Positions 1 to 7,094 of a stretch of DNA of 12,201 nt are shown piece by piece (the first letter of the stretch is position 1; each line of letters starts with the position of its first letter). Source of the DNA: Brevundimonas sp. UBA4609. Lineage in GTDB: Bacteria; Pseudomonadota; Alphaproteobacteria; Caulobacterales; Caulobacteraceae. The position numbers and the translations under genes are program-made. The notes beneath the pieces were generated by a model. That model was not told where the DNA came from. It saw only the letters and a list, made by a program, of their open reading frames with translations, and searched no databases. The stretch is taken from contig DGIZ01000071.1 in the NCBI GenBank assembly GCA_002386585.1, forward strand, positions 1-12,201, in the 5' to 3' direction.

Positions 1-1752
1 CAGCGATTGTCCCGCCGTGGCCACGACCAGGGAGCCGCGCCCGAAGGCGCTGTCGCCCGCCGCCGTCCGCGCGGTCAGCGGCTCGAACGCGGCGCGGACG
101 CGCACGTCCTGACGCAGCAGGGCCGCTAGAACGCGCGGGGCGTTCAGGTCGCGCCAGTCGACGACATAGGCGTAGGCGTCCTGCGGCCCGCTGACGCCGC
201 CGGTTGCGACGGGCGCTTCGGTCACGGCGGACCCGTGGGCGGGGATACGGCGCAGGCCGTCGCTCTTCAGCCCATAGGCCAGGGCGACCGAATAGGAGGT
301 GCTGCCGTAGACGCTGCCCTTGGTCGGCGGCGTCCGGTCGAAGATGGAGTGGACCAGGCGGAACTGCGGTTGGGCCGAGGGCACGACATAGGCGCTGCCC
401 GGCTCATAGGCGCGGCCGTTCTGCGTCACCCGCTCGGTCAGCGGATGGACTTGGATGTGGTGGGTCAGCAGCAGGTCCAGCGTCTGGTGCGTCAGGCCCG
501 GATCGGCCGCATCGCCGAAGACGAAGGCCTGGCTGGAATGGCGCCGTCCCTGTTCGACGGCCGAACGGAAGAAGTCGCGCTGGAAGGCCTGCAGCCCGGC
601 GCGCTCGGCGACGGCGCCGCGGATGGTGGCCAGGCCGACATTGGTCTGGTTGCGGATGGTGAAGGGGAAGGTCAGCGGGCCGTTGGCCGTGTCCTGCACC
701 AGACCGCGCGAACTGGCCTGTTCGACCGTCACCCCGACCCCGCCGTGGAAGTCGGGATAGGTCGAGCCGTAGACCGGCGAGAAGTTGTCGAAGACCTCGC
801 GCGTGTAATAGAGCGAGCCGAGGCTATCCAGCGCCTGGGCGTGATACTTGGCCAGCGTAACGTTCCATTTGTAGCTGGCGCGCGGCAACAGCGGGCTTTC
901 CATGCTGGCGGGAGAGGGCTCGAAATAATAGGTGCTGCCCGCGCCCATCTCGTGGAAGTCGATCTGGATGTTGGGGCGCCAGCGGTGAAAGGCCTCCAGC
1001 TTGGCGCGCGTCTCTTTCTGCGTCACCGCCAGCCAGTCGCGGTTCAGGTCGGTGAAATAGTGGTTGGTGCGTCCGGCGGGCCAGGCCTCGACGTGCTCCT
1101 TGTCCTGCGGGTCGGCGACGGCGGGCTGGTTCTTCCAGGCGTTGTGCCAGTTGGCGGCGCGGTCGCGGCCGTCGGGGTTCTGGGCCGGATCGATGACCAC
1201 CACGGCCTTGTCCAGCCAGTCCAGCACCTCGGGGGAGCGCCCGGCGGCGAGGTAGTAGGCGGTCAGCAGGGCCGCCTCGCCGCTGGAGGTCTCATTGCCG
1301 TGGACGCTGTAGAACAGGCCGACGACGACCGGGGCGTCGGCGCTCGCCGCCGGGCCGCCGGGATCGCCCGCCGCGATATGGGCGCGCTGGATCTGGTCGA
1401 TCCGACCCTGATTGGCGCCCGAGGTGATGACCACGGACAGCAGGGGGCGCTGTTCATAGGTGCGGCCGATCTCCTCGACCGTCACCCGGTCCGACAGGCG
1501 GGCCAGTTCGCGCAGATAGTCCACGATGCGGTCGTGGCGCGTGTAGTGCGTGCCGATCGGATAGCCGAGGAAGGCTTCCGGCGTCGGGATGGCGGGGTCG
1601 AAATCGCCCGCCGCCGCCTGGGGGAAGAAATAACCGCTCTGGGCCAGGGCCGGAGCGGGCGCCGTCAGGGCGACGCCGCCCAGCAGGATCGCCGCCGCCG
1701 CGCCGCCGGTCAGGATGCGACGGAGGGATGAACGGGCGTGTTGAACGCTCAT
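1..1752 (-). CDS. Secreted M14-family zinc carboxypeptidase, C-terminus cut by window edge
   Basis: This is a metallopeptidase predicted to remove C-terminal residues from peptides in the periplasm or outside the cell. The frame is open from ATG at 1752 to the window edge, giving 584 codons with no stop. Residues 1-37 form a signal peptide (arginines, a Gly/Ala/Leu core, then APALA before Gln38). The M14 signature is complete: zinc ligands His151 and Glu154 in VHGNE, the substrate-binding Asn-Arg pair at 237-238 in DLNRDW, third zinc ligand His267 in IDFHEMG, and the catalytic glutamate at 344 in VTVEQAS. The segment NPDG (192-195) is also typical. Signal-peptide-bearing relatives are often above 800 aa (from memory), so perhaps a third is missing. 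It begins 28 bp after the receptor gene's stop, with only a weak GAG upstream, suggesting cotranscription and perhaps translational coupling. The family is confident; the substrate is unknown. Confidence 0.93.
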   Translation of the reverse strand, partial: MSVQHARSSLRRILTGGAAAAILLGGVALTAPAPALAQSGYFFPQAAAGDFDPAIPTPEAFLGYPIGTHYTRHDRIVDYLRELARLSDRVTVEEIGRTYEQRPLLSVVITSGANQGRIDQIQRAHIAAGDPGGPAASADAPVVVGLFYSVHGNETSSGEAALLTAYYLAAGRSPEVLDWLDKAVVVIDPAQNPDGRDRAANWHNAWKNQPAVADPQDKEHVEAWPAGRTNHYFTDLNRDWLAVTQKETRAKLEAFHRWRPNIQIDFHEMGAGSTYYFEPSPASMESPLLPRASYKWNVTLAKYHAQALDSLGSLYYTREVFDNFSPVYGSTYPDFHGGVGVTVEQASSRGLVQDTANGPLTFPFTIRNQTNVGLATIRGAVAERAGLQAFQRDFFRSAVEQGRRHSSQAFVFGDAADPGLTHQTLDLLLTHHIQVHPLTERVTQNGRAYEPGSAYVVPSAQPQFRLVHSIFDRTPPTKGSVYGSTSYSVALAYGLKSDGLRRIPAHGSAVTEAPVATGGVSGPQDAYAYVVDWRDLNAPRVLAALLRQDVRVRAAFEPLTARTAAGDSAFGRGSLVVATAGQSL

Positions 1753-1780
1753 GGTGTCAGGTCTCGATGCGAAAAAGGGA

Positions 1781-4426
1781 TCAGAAGCGGACGTCGAAGC
1801 CGACGCGGAAGTAGCGCCCGCGCAGATCGTACTGGCCGAAGTCGTAGGGCGCGCGCACGCCGGGGAAGGAGGCGTCGTGCGGCGGCGCTTCATCCAGCAG
1901 GTTCTCGACCTTGGCGTAGAGCGTCACGCGCTCCAGCCCGGACCACGCCGCATACAGATCGAACTGGTGATAGGCGTCCACGCGCGATTGTCCCCCGACT
2001 TCCGGCACCTGATCATAACCCGAGGTGTAGTACCAGGTCAGGTTGGCGTCGAAGACGTCGCGCCTCCAGGCCAGCCGCGTGGTCGCCTTGTGCGCCGGCA
2101 GGGTCGCGCCCCGGTTCGACCCGGCGTAGTCCAGCAGCGGCCCGCCCGCCGCGTTCGGCCGCTTGTATTCCAGCAGGTGCGTATAGGCGCTGGAGACGGT
2201 GAACGTCCCCCATCCCTCGGTGCGCCAGCGCTGGCTGAAGTCCACGTCGATGCCCGACGTCTCCAGCGCCGTCAGGTTGCGATAGCGGTTGTAGACGGCC
2301 TGCAGCTTGCCGCGTTCGTCGCGGACGACGTCGGCGGGGTCGTTGCCCTGGACGATGGCGGTGGTGTTGCCCGTGCCGATCAGGTTGTCGAGCTTGATCT
2401 GATACCAGTCGATGCTCAGCGCCGTGTCGCGCGTCGGGGTGAAGACGACGCCCAGATTGTAGGAACGGGTCTTTTCCGGCTCCAGATCAGTGTTGCCCAC
2501 GGTGAAGAAGGTCGGGCTCTGGCGCGAGTTCGGCAGATCGGGATCATAAGGGTCGATGACCGAGCCGTAGGAGATCATGGTCGAGGCCGAGTTCTCCGAC
2601 AGCGACGGCGCCCGGAAACCGCGTGAGGCCGAGGCTCGCAGCGCCAGCCACTCCAGCGGCTTCCACCGCACGCCCGCCTTGGGCGAGAAGGCGCTGCCGA
2701 AGTCGCTGTATTCGTCCGCCCGCGCCGCGACCTGGATGTCCAGGTTGCTCAGGACGGGGATGTTGAATTCGGCATAGGCGGCCCAGACGTCGCGCTCGCC
2801 GTCCACGGCGGCGATGGCGGGGCGGATCTGCAGCCCGGCGTCGATCTGCCATGGATTGCTGGAGACCAGGCTCTCATGGCGGAACTCGACCCCGGCGGCG
2901 TAGCCGACCTGACCGGCGGGCAGGTTGAACAGCTCGCCGGAGATCTTGAAGTCGGCCCCATAGAGGCGCGACTCCGCCGGACGCAGGGTCGACAGGCGGA
3001 TGCCGTCCAGCACGGCCTGCGGCGTGGCGCCCGGCTCGTGCAGGTTCAGCGTGCCGTCAGCCAGGGCGTCGGCCAGGTTCCAGCGATGGGCGAAGCCGCC
3101 CGACACAGTCTCGCGCTCGTCGCTGCCCGAGGCGAAGACGGCGGCCTCCCAGTCGAAGCGGTCATGGCGCCCGCGCACCCCGGCCAGGGCGCGATAGGAC
3201 TTGGACTCATTGGTCTTCAGCGTTCGGCCCAGGTCGAAGAAGGTGTATTCGATCGGCGTGGCGACGCCGTAAGGATTGTAGGGATTATTGGCGGGCAGCA
3301 GGTTCGACACCGGCTCGGCCAGCCCGGTCTCGGCGTTCAGCGCGAACCGCCCGCCTTCCAGAGTGAAGAAGGGGCTGGAGCCGAACAGGGACGCCCCCTC
3401 GACATAGGAATAGAGCACCTCGCCAAAAGCCTCGATCTGCGGCGTCAGGCGTTTGGTGCCGAACAGATAGGCCTGATAGCGGTCGGTCGAGGGGATCAGC
3501 GTCGTGTGCGGCGCCAGGTTGATGGCGCAGGTGTCGCCGGCCAGGCCGTCGATCGGGGCGCTGGCGGTCAGCACCATGCCCTCGGGGCACTGGCCCTGGG
3601 CGTCGAGGAAGGGCACGGACCGGCCGTCGACCAGGAAGCGCGCCCCCTTGGCCGACCAGCCGTTCCAGCGGCCGCCGGGCAGGTCGTCATAGATGCCCGA
3701 CTTGGTCAGGCCGCGCTGGTCCTGATCCAGCCGATTGCGGGTGTAGGCCTCCAGCGACAGCAGGATGTTGTAGCCGTCCGTTTCGAGGTCGCCATGACCG
3801 GCGACCAGTTTGGCGGTGGAGGTCTCCAGCCCGCCCTGATCGGCGAGACCGTAGCTGGCGCCGGACTCCAGACCCTGGAAGTTCTGGCGGGTGATGATGT
3901 TGGTGACGCCCGCCACCGCGTCCGAGCCGTAGACGGCCGAGGCGCCGTCCTTCAGCACCTCCAGCCGCTGGGTCGCCACCATCGGCAGGGCGTTCAGGTT
4001 GACGAAGGTGTCCGACAGGCCGCCGCCGGGGAAGCCGTAGTTGGCCACGCGGCGCCCGTTCAGCAGCACCAGGGTGTTCTTCTGCGACAGACCGCGCAGG
4101 CCGATGCCCGCCGCGCCGGACGACCAGCCGCTGTTCTGCGTCTCGTTCGAGCCGTTGCCGGTATTGGCCGAGATCGAGCGCAGCAGGTCCGCCGTCGTCG
4201 ACTTGCCCGAGCTTTCCAGCTCCTCGCGCCCGATCACCTGAACCGGGTTGAAGCCTTCGGTGTTGGCGCGGCGGATGTTGGACCCGGTCACCACGACGTC
4301 CGCGACCGAATGAGCCGCCGCAACCTGGGCCTGGTCTGTTAGATTTTCATCGCTTCGGGCTTGTGCGGCGCCGCACGCGCCTGCGGCCGAAAGAAAGGCG
4401 AGAACGGTCAGGGAGGGCCTGATCAT
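1781..4426 (-). CDS. TonB-dependent outer-membrane receptor
   Basis: This is an 881-aa gated outer-membrane channel that would import a scarce substrate using energy from TonB-ExbB-ExbD. Residues 1-23 are a signal peptide ending in AQA. A TonB-box-like stretch (VADVVVTGS, 41-49) leads into the plug, about 50-180, with the usual motifs: PVQVIGREEL, IGLRGL, TLVLLNGRR, RLEVLKDGASAVYGSDAVAGVTN. The rest is a beta-barrel ending in the aromatic residue Phe881, as expected for outer-membrane insertion. Cys280 and Cys300 could form a disulfide in an extracellular loop. I chose ATG at 4426 over the upstream in-frame TTG at 4444 because it places a normal Met-Ile-Arg signal peptide at the N-terminus; neither start has a clear Shine-Dalgarno sequence. 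The adjacent M14 peptidase suggests a peptide or peptide-containing ligand. Plug and barrel resemble the large Caulobacter/Xanthomonas receptor families rather than a recognised siderophore receptor. The substrate cannot be read from sequence. Confidence 0.95.
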   Translation of the reverse strand: MIRPSLTVLAFLSAAGACGAAQARSDENLTDQAQVAAAHSVADVVVTGSNIRRANTEGFNPVQVIGREELESSGKSTTADLLRSISANTGNGSNETQNSGWSSGAAGIGLRGLSQKNTLVLLNGRRVANYGFPGGGLSDTFVNLNALPMVATQRLEVLKDGASAVYGSDAVAGVTNIITRQNFQGLESGASYGLADQGGLETSTAKLVAGHGDLETDGYNILLSLEAYTRNRLDQDQRGLTKSGIYDDLPGGRWNGWSAKGARFLVDGRSVPFLDAQGQCPEGMVLTASAPIDGLAGDTCAINLAPHTTLIPSTDRYQAYLFGTKRLTPQIEAFGEVLYSYVEGASLFGSSPFFTLEGGRFALNAETGLAEPVSNLLPANNPYNPYGVATPIEYTFFDLGRTLKTNESKSYRALAGVRGRHDRFDWEAAVFASGSDERETVSGGFAHRWNLADALADGTLNLHEPGATPQAVLDGIRLSTLRPAESRLYGADFKISGELFNLPAGQVGYAAGVEFRHESLVSSNPWQIDAGLQIRPAIAAVDGERDVWAAYAEFNIPVLSNLDIQVAARADEYSDFGSAFSPKAGVRWKPLEWLALRASASRGFRAPSLSENSASTMISYGSVIDPYDPDLPNSRQSPTFFTVGNTDLEPEKTRSYNLGVVFTPTRDTALSIDWYQIKLDNLIGTGNTTAIVQGNDPADVVRDERGKLQAVYNRYRNLTALETSGIDVDFSQRWRTEGWGTFTVSSAYTHLLEYKRPNAAGGPLLDYAGSNRGATLPAHKATTRLAWRRDVFDANLTWYYTSGYDQVPEVGGQSRVDAYHQFDLYAAWSGLERVTLYAKVENLLDEAPPHDASFPGVRAPYDFGQYDLRGRYFRVGFDVRF

Positions 4427-4478
4427 GAGGATGCTGCACCGCAATAAATGTCACAATTGGGCGCGCAATAAGGCATGC

Positions 4479-4490
4479 CAAGCTGGCTTG
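4479..4490. promoter_or_regulatory. Short inverted repeat upstream of the receptor gene
   Basis: The sequence CAAGC-TG-GCTTG is a perfect 5+2+5 dyad, 53 bp upstream of the chosen receptor start and in a locally AT-richer stretch. GGCATGCC, an 8-bp palindrome, overlaps its left side (4472-4479). These could form an operator for a repressor controlling the receptor operon, but arms this short also arise by chance. No convincing -35/-10 pair was identified between 4427 and 4593, and no stem followed by a T-run marks the end of the 71-aa gene that is transcribed toward it. Confidence 0.2.
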
Positions 4491-4593
4491 CATAACTTAG
4501 AAATTCTATCCGTATGGCGAGAAACGGTAGCCGGTGACAGCGGCGCTGCAGCGGTTAAACGCTTCCGTCCTTCGTCCTGAATGCGGCGAGCCC

Positions 4594-4809
4594 CTATCCT
4601 TTGCTCGGTTTGGGGCGAGGGTCGTCGCCGCCGCCCTTCTTCTTGAAGGTGTCCCCGATCTCCCGCGCGTCAGGACCGTCCGGTCCGGCGCGACGTTGAG
4701 ACTCGCGCCCGACCCGGCGCACCGCTTCGTCGGGCGTGTCGGCGTCAGGCTTCCCGCCTGGAATGGCGGCGTTGCGCTCCCGTCCCTTGGATTGCTGTCT
4801 GTCGCGCAT
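4594..4809 (-). CDS. Small charged, probably disordered protein (71 aa)
   Basis: I do not recognise the family and assign no function. The product has 71 residues, is dominated by Arg, Lys, Asp, Glu, Gly and Pro, has no cysteine and a single aromatic residue (Phe55), and shows no signal peptide or membrane segment. It is therefore likely soluble, cytoplasmic and mostly unstructured. The middle part, PDADTPDEAVRRVGRESQRR (21-40), could form a short amphipathic helix. The tail is KKKGGGDD followed by PRPKPSKG. Support for coding comes from an excellent Shine-Dalgarno sequence, AGGAG at 4816-4820, six bases before the ATG, and a normal TAG stop. Longer frames overlapping it lack such a site. It is transcribed divergently from the TadE-like gene, and two overlapping palindromes lie just upstream. 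Small hydrophilic proteins like this are often stress-induced in alphaproteobacteria, but that is only an analogy. Confidence 0.72.
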   Translation of the reverse strand: MRDRQQSKGRERNAAIPGGKPDADTPDEAVRRVGRESQRRAGPDGPDAREIGDTFKKKGGGDDPRPKPSKG

Positions 4810-4823
4810 GGCTCTCTCCTGTC

Positions 4824-4840
4824 GTGATCACTCAGAGTGA
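4824..4840. promoter_or_regulatory. Overlapping palindromes upstream of the 71-aa gene
   Basis: GTGATCAC (4824-4831) is a perfect 8-bp palindrome. It overlaps TCACTCAGAGTGA (4828-4840), whose six-base arms are perfectly complementary around a central A. They sit immediately upstream of the AGGAG ribosome-binding site of the minus-strand 71-aa gene, where an operator or a 5'-UTR hairpin would act. Further upstream on the same strand, GGGAACC (minus strand, about 4859-4865) resembles the -35 element of general-stress EcfG promoters, but no matching -10 was found. The remainder of the divergent region (4841-5010) shows no clear promoter. Confidence 0.35.
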
Positions 4841-5010
4841 GGCGGGGAGCCACGGAAATGGTTCCCGACGAGGGAGCAAGGTCGAGAAGCCTCCTGATGC
4901 GGCCGACGGTTTGCGATGCGGCCCGAGGGACGGAGTCGAAGCGTTCATCACGCGCCTACATTCTCCTTTAAGTTGTGGAGCTGATCGTGCTCGTGTCACG
5001 AGGTGCGATG

Positions 5011-5427
5011 ATGCGAGATGAACGGCGTATCAGGATGGCGAAGCGGCAAGGGGCGGCGGCGGTGGAGTTCGCCATTGTCGGGCCGGTGTTCTTTCTGCTG
5101 CTGGCGGGAATGATCGTCTATGGCGGCTGGTTCTGGATGGCGCATTCGGTCCAGGCGGCCGTGTCCGAGGGCGCGCGCGCCGCGATCGCGGGACTGGACG
5201 CTGTCGAGCGCGAACAACTGGCGCGCGAAGTCGTGGAGACCCAGTTGAAGGACCTCGGGCTCAAGGCCGCCGACGCCGTCGTGGCGGTCCGCGCCGAGCC
5301 GGGGCGTTTCCGGGTCGAGGTGGCCTATGACGCGGGCGGACATCCGCTGATGGCCCTGTCGCCGCTGACCGTGCCGCCGCCTCGCATCATTCGCCGCACC
5401 GCCGTCATCCGCGTGGAGGAGGCGTGA
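5011..5427 (+). CDS. TadE-like pseudopilin, Tad/Flp pilus family
   Basis: A 138-aa TadE-family protein. In Tad systems these minor pseudopilins are cleaved by a prepilin peptidase and assist Flp pilus assembly at the inner membrane. The N-terminus is basic, followed by GAAAVEFAIVGPVFFLLLAG (14-33), the TadE signature. Gly14 is a plausible cleavage site with the conserved Glu at +5 (Glu19), and a single membrane helix spans roughly 18-41. The remainder is a small periplasmic domain ending in VIRVEEA. I chose ATG at 5011 because an AGG lies seven bases upstream; ATG 5008 and GTG 4975 are in-frame alternatives, the latter adding an unlikely 12-residue extension. It ends one base before the TadG-like gene, so the two form an operon. 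No Flp pilin, TadA ATPase or TadV peptidase lies nearby, so any partners would be encoded elsewhere. Confidence 0.85.
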   Translation: MRDERRIRMAKRQGAAAVEFAIVGPVFFLLLAGMIVYGGWFWMAHSVQAAVSEGARAAIAGLDAVEREQLAREVVETQLKDLGLKAADAVVAVRAEPGRFRVEVAYDAGGHPLMALSPLTVPPPRIIRRTAVIRVEEA

Positions 5428-5428
5428 G

Positions 5429-7075
5429 ATGGGCCGGCGTCGCCGCCTTTCCAGCGATGACCGGGGCGGGGTTGCGGTCATGGCCGCCGTCTTCGGCGCC
5501 CTGATCTGCGTCCTGGCGGCCCTGGCGGTCGATGTGGGCTCCATGGTTCTGAAGGGACGCGAAGTCCAGGGGGCGGCGGACCTGTCGGCGCTGGCGGCCG
5601 CTCAAACCTTGTCCGACCCGCCCGAACGGACCGAGGCCGCCGCCCGCCTCACGGCCCAGGACAATCTGATCGATCTGGCCGGGGCGCGGGTCCAGCGGGG
5701 CGTCTATACGCCAGACCCTCGGTTGAAGCCGCGCGCGCGTTTCGCCGACGGCGGGTCCAGACCCAACGCCGCCCGCGTGACCTTGAGCGCCCCGGCGCCC
5801 CTCTATTTCGGCCGCTGGATACTGAGGCGAGACAGCGTGACGGTGTCGAAATCGGCCACGGCGGCGCTGCCCGGCGGCCCGCCCAGCGCCGTCTTTTCCA
5901 TCGGTTCGCGCTTGGCGGGGCTGGACGGCGGATTGGCGAACGCCCTGCTGTCCGGCCTGCTGGGGAGCAAGGTGTCCCTGACGGTGATGGACTATCGCGC
6001 CCTGGCCGACGCTCAGGTCAACCTGCTGCAGTTCTCGGACGCCCTGGCGGCCGAGCTGGGGGTGACGGCGGGAGATTATGACGCCTTGCTGGCGCATGAA
6101 GCCCAGACGGGCCAGGTGCTGAGGGCGCTGGAGGCTGTCGCCGGGTCGGGTGCCGAAAGCGCCCTGAGCAAGCTGACCCGCCTGCCGGTGAACGCCGTGG
6201 TCAAGCTCGAGGAGTTGATCGGCGTGGATGCGGATGCGCGCGGCGGCTTGCGGCGAGGGCTGGACGCCGAGGTCTCGGCCATGGACCTGCTGATGGCGAC
6301 GCTGCAGACCGCCAATCAGGATCGTCAGCTGGCCCTGGATGTGGGCGCGCGCGCCGGACTGGCGGACCTGGACGTCATGCTGGCGATCGGCGAACGTCCC
6401 AATCGCGCGCCCTGGCTGACGGTGACCGGCACAGGCGAGCCGATCATCCGGACGGTGCAGACGCGCCTCTATCTTGAGGCGACGGCCTTGGACAAGGTTC
6501 CGCTCGTGGGGCTGCTGGCGCAGGTGAAGGTTCCCATCCTGATCGAAGCGGCCAGCGCCGAGGCTCGGCTCAAGGCGATCGAGTGCGAGGGAACGCCGCG
6601 CGTGCTGATCGAGGCGCGGCCCGGCGTGGCGCGCGTGCGCCTGGGCCAGATCGATCCCAAACGCCTGCGGGACTTCAAGTCCGAGCTCAAGGTCAGTCCG
6701 GCCAGGCTGGTGTCCGTATTGCTGATCACGGTGGAAGGCGTCGCGGACATCCAGGTGGCGGATCTGGATTGGAGCGAGCTGCGCTTCACGGGAAGCGAGA
6801 TCGGGTCGAGTCAGCCCAAGAGCGTCCGCGCCAAGGGCTTCGTGAACGGCCTGATCGTCACCCCGCTGCGGGACACGCGGCTGACGGCCCTGGGGATACC
6901 CCTGCACCTCGTCACCCAGTTGCTGGCGGGCGTGCTGACGCCGCTCGGGCCGGTGCTGGACGGCGTGGTTCAGCCTCTGCTGGAACTGCTCGGCGTCCGG
7001 CTGGGTGAGGCGGATGTGTGGGTGCACGGCGTGCGCTGTCCCAACCAGGGCGGTGTTCCGCAACTGGTCGGCTGA
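5429..7075 (+). CDS. TadG-like membrane protein with periplasmic domain
   Basis: A 548-aa protein whose first 60 residues match the TadE/G-like N-terminus: a basic start, DRGGVAVMAAVFGALICVLA (11-30), one membrane helix to about residue 38, then LKGREVQGAADLSALAAAQ (41-59), typical of TadG proteins. The remaining 490 residues are periplasmic and Leu/Ala/Val rich, as in TadG proteins carrying the DUF2134-type domain. No obvious von Willebrand A metal site (DxSxS) is present. Cys386 and Cys537 could form a disulfide near the C-terminus, which ends with LGEADVWVHGVRCPNQGG, a closing segment I recall from this family. The start has a strong GGAGGAGG ribosome-binding site inside the end of the TadE-like gene, one base away. 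The role in pilus assembly or surface anchoring is inferred from the family. It converges on the M23 gene with only 19 bp between stops and no T-tailed terminator. Confidence 0.85.
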   Translation: MGRRRRLSSDDRGGVAVMAAVFGALICVLAALAVDVGSMVLKGREVQGAADLSALAAAQTLSDPPERTEAAARLTAQDNLIDLAGARVQRGVYTPDPRLKPRARFADGGSRPNAARVTLSAPAPLYFGRWILRRDSVTVSKSATAALPGGPPSAVFSIGSRLAGLDGGLANALLSGLLGSKVSLTVMDYRALADAQVNLLQFSDALAAELGVTAGDYDALLAHEAQTGQVLRALEAVAGSGAESALSKLTRLPVNAVVKLEELIGVDADARGGLRRGLDAEVSAMDLLMATLQTANQDRQLALDVGARAGLADLDVMLAIGERPNRAPWLTVTGTGEPIIRTVQTRLYLEATALDKVPLVGLLAQVKVPILIEAASAEARLKAIECEGTPRVLIEARPGVARVRLGQIDPKRLRDFKSELKVSPARLVSVLLITVEGVADIQVADLDWSELRFTGSEIGSSQPKSVRAKGFVNGLIVTPLRDTRLTALGIPLHLVTQLLAGVLTPLGPVLDGVVQPLLELLGVRLGEADVWVHGVRCPNQGGVPQLVG

Positions 7076-7094
7076 GCGATCGGAAAGAGTGCGA

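Noticed and set aside
235..1731. Long plus-strand open frame opposite the M14 peptidase
   Set aside because: The minus-strand frame encodes a complete M14 signature and signal peptide. The plus frame is a GC-rich shadow with no recognisable domain.
2876..4342. Plus-strand open frame of 488 codons opposite the receptor gene
   Set aside because: The receptor on the other strand has unambiguous plug motifs; the opposite frame is a composition artefact.
4462..4477. Possible sigma-54 promoter upstream of the receptor (TTGGCAT...TTGC on the minus strand)
   Set aside because: The GG and GC elements are separated by 11 bases instead of the required 10, which normally abolishes sigma-54 recognition.
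4841..4865. EcfG general-stress promoter for the 71-aa gene
   Set aside because: GGAAC is present, but at 16-17 bases spacing the sequence is CGCC/GCCT rather than CGTT, so only the -35 half matches.
5405..7063. Minus-strand open frame of 552 codons opposite the TadE/TadG genes
   Set aside because: It is rich in Gln, His and Arg with no domain, and the plus-strand genes have strong ribosome-binding sites and family signatures.
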